Shown here piece after piece: positions 15,010-15,728 of a stretch of 15,728 nucleotides of DNA. A model generated the notes under the pieces. It was not told the origin of the DNA, did no database searches, and was given only the letters and a program-made list of their open reading frames with translations. The stretch lies in NCBI GenBank assembly GCA_964635065.1, contig CAZWMK010000050.1:1-15728 (forward strand). Direction: 5' to 3'. Positions within the stretch are counted from its first letter, which is position 1; every line of letters starts with the position of its first letter. The stretch comes from CAZWMK01 sp964635065 (lineage in GTDB: Bacteria > Pseudomonadota > Alphaproteobacteria > Sphingomonadales > Sphingomonadaceae). A program made the position numbers and the translations under genes.

Positions 15010-15728
15010 CGTGACCGGCTTCCCAGGCCGCAGATGCGCCAAAGCTGCCCGCCGGACCGCGCACGGTGCAGCCGCGCTGGCCGGATTCGATCTGGCCGAT
15101 GCGGTAGACGCTTTCGCCCGCTTCGCTGAGCGCCGCAGTGACGGCATCGGCATCGCTGGCATCGACAACAAGCACCATGCCGATGCCGGTGTTGAATGTG
15201 CGTGCCATTTCACCCGGCTCGATGGCGCCTTCTGCCTGAAGCCATCCGAAGACGGGCGGCAGCGCCCAGGCGCCGGCATCGACCATGGCGCGCGCGCCTT
15301 CGGGCAGCACACGCGGCAGGTTTTCAAGCAAGCCGCCGCCTGTGATGTGCGACAGCGCCTTGATCTGGCCCGCGCGGATGAGTGGCAAGAGGCTGCGGAC
15401 ATAGATGCGTGTTGGCGTCAAAAGCGCCTCAGCCAGTGTCTGTTCCGGAGCGAAGGGCGCCGGGTCTTCTAGCTTGTGGCCCTTGTCGGCAATCAGACGA
15501 CGGACGAGCGAAAAGCCGTTTGAATGCACACCCGATGAGGCGAGGCCCAGAAGCACGTCGCCAACGGCAACGCGCTCGCCGGTCAGTTGTTCGCCCCGTT
15601 CGACCGCACCCACCGAAAAACCGGCCAGATCATAATCGCCAGCCGCGTAAAGCCCCGGCATTTCCGCAGTTTCGCCGCCGATCAGCGCGCAGTGCGCGAT
15701 GCGGCAGCCTTCAGCGATACCGGCAACA
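15002..15728 (-). CDS. purM: Phosphoribosylformylglycinamidine cyclo-ligase PurM, C-terminal part
   Basis: PurM (AIR synthetase) closes the imidazole ring with ATP, the fifth step of purine synthesis. The N-terminal third lies beyond position 15728; 241 residues are visible of about 345-370. They include GGETAEMPG (fragment residues 17-25), then GFSVGAVE, LLGLASSGVHSNGFSLVRRL, LSHITGGGLLENLPR and TFNTGIGM, in the order expected for PurM. The stop TAA at 15004-15002 lies inside the first codons of purN, an 8-bp overlap, and makes purMN a coupled pair as in many bacteria. Confidence 0.96.
   Translation of the reverse strand, partial: VAGIAEGCRIAHCALIGGETAEMPGLYAAGDYDLAGFSVGAVERGEQLTGERVAVGDVLLGLASSGVHSNGFSLVRRLIADKGHKLEDPAPFAPEQTLAEALLTPTRIYVRSLLPLIRAGQIKALSHITGGGLLENLPRVLPEGARAMVDAGAWALPPVFGWLQAEGAIEPGEMARTFNTGIGMVLVVDASDADAVTAALSEAGESVYRIGQIESGQRGCTVRGPAGSFGASAAWEAGHDA

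Noticed and set aside
14392..15402. A 336-codon frame that would extend PurN by about 130 residues
   Set aside because: The extra part reads purM coding sequence in another frame, and the PurN fold begins at MRVGVLISG. PurM in this region is intact and conserved.
1..15728. Possible mobile element, prophage or defence island
   Set aside because: No transposase, integrase, toxin, restriction or CRISPR gene, no long direct or terminal repeats, and base composition looks uniform; nearly all genes are conserved housekeeping genes.

Overview
This GC-rich, gene-dense window (about 60% G+C by eye) looks like ordinary chromosome from an alphaproteobacterium, most likely of the Sphingomonadales. The assignment rests on protein style (an LptD with a single C-terminal cysteine, an adrenodoxin-type ferredoxin, an alphaproteobacterial UbiG, Ndk and PurN) and on gene order. 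No sequence search was possible, so the genus is open. No rRNA, tRNA, CRISPR array, insertion sequence, phage gene or attachment site was seen. No stretch of 300 bases lacks a gene.

Layout. 1-1031 (-): N-terminal 343 residues of the disaggregase ClpB, with a sigma-32-like heat-shock promoter between it and the divergent ubiG. 1156-1893 (+): ubiG, ubiquinone biosynthesis, whose 3' end overlaps the convergent chrA by 28 bp. 1866-5515 (-): a two-domain ChrA-type transporter, a LytTR response regulator, its LytS/YehU-type membrane histidine kinase (4-bp ATGA overlap) and a 2Fe-2S ferredoxin. A perfect 14-bp hairpin separates the ferredoxin from the kinase. 5576-6211 (+): an AlkA-like DNA glycosylase whose stop codon shares a CTAG with the convergent rsmA stop.

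6208-11722 (-): the envelope/housekeeping cluster lptD-surA-pdxA-rsmA. It encodes the outer-membrane LPS translocon, the periplasmic chaperone that helps fold it, a pyridoxal phosphate biosynthesis enzyme and the 16S rRNA dimethyladenosine transferase. The last three genes overlap by 1 and 8 bp. 11863-14319 (+): pepA, holC and ndk, divergent from lptD and closed by a strong intrinsic terminator at 14345-14381. 14392-15728 (-): purN and the C-terminal two thirds of purM, two steps of purine synthesis, overlapping by 8 bp.

Almost everything here is conserved core metabolism. I do not see a convincing undescribed system. The least explained unit is the histidine kinase / LytTR regulator pair followed, 62 bp downstream and on the same strand, by a ChrA-family transporter. 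That could be a sensing-and-transport module, but neither the signal nor the substrate can be read from the sequence.
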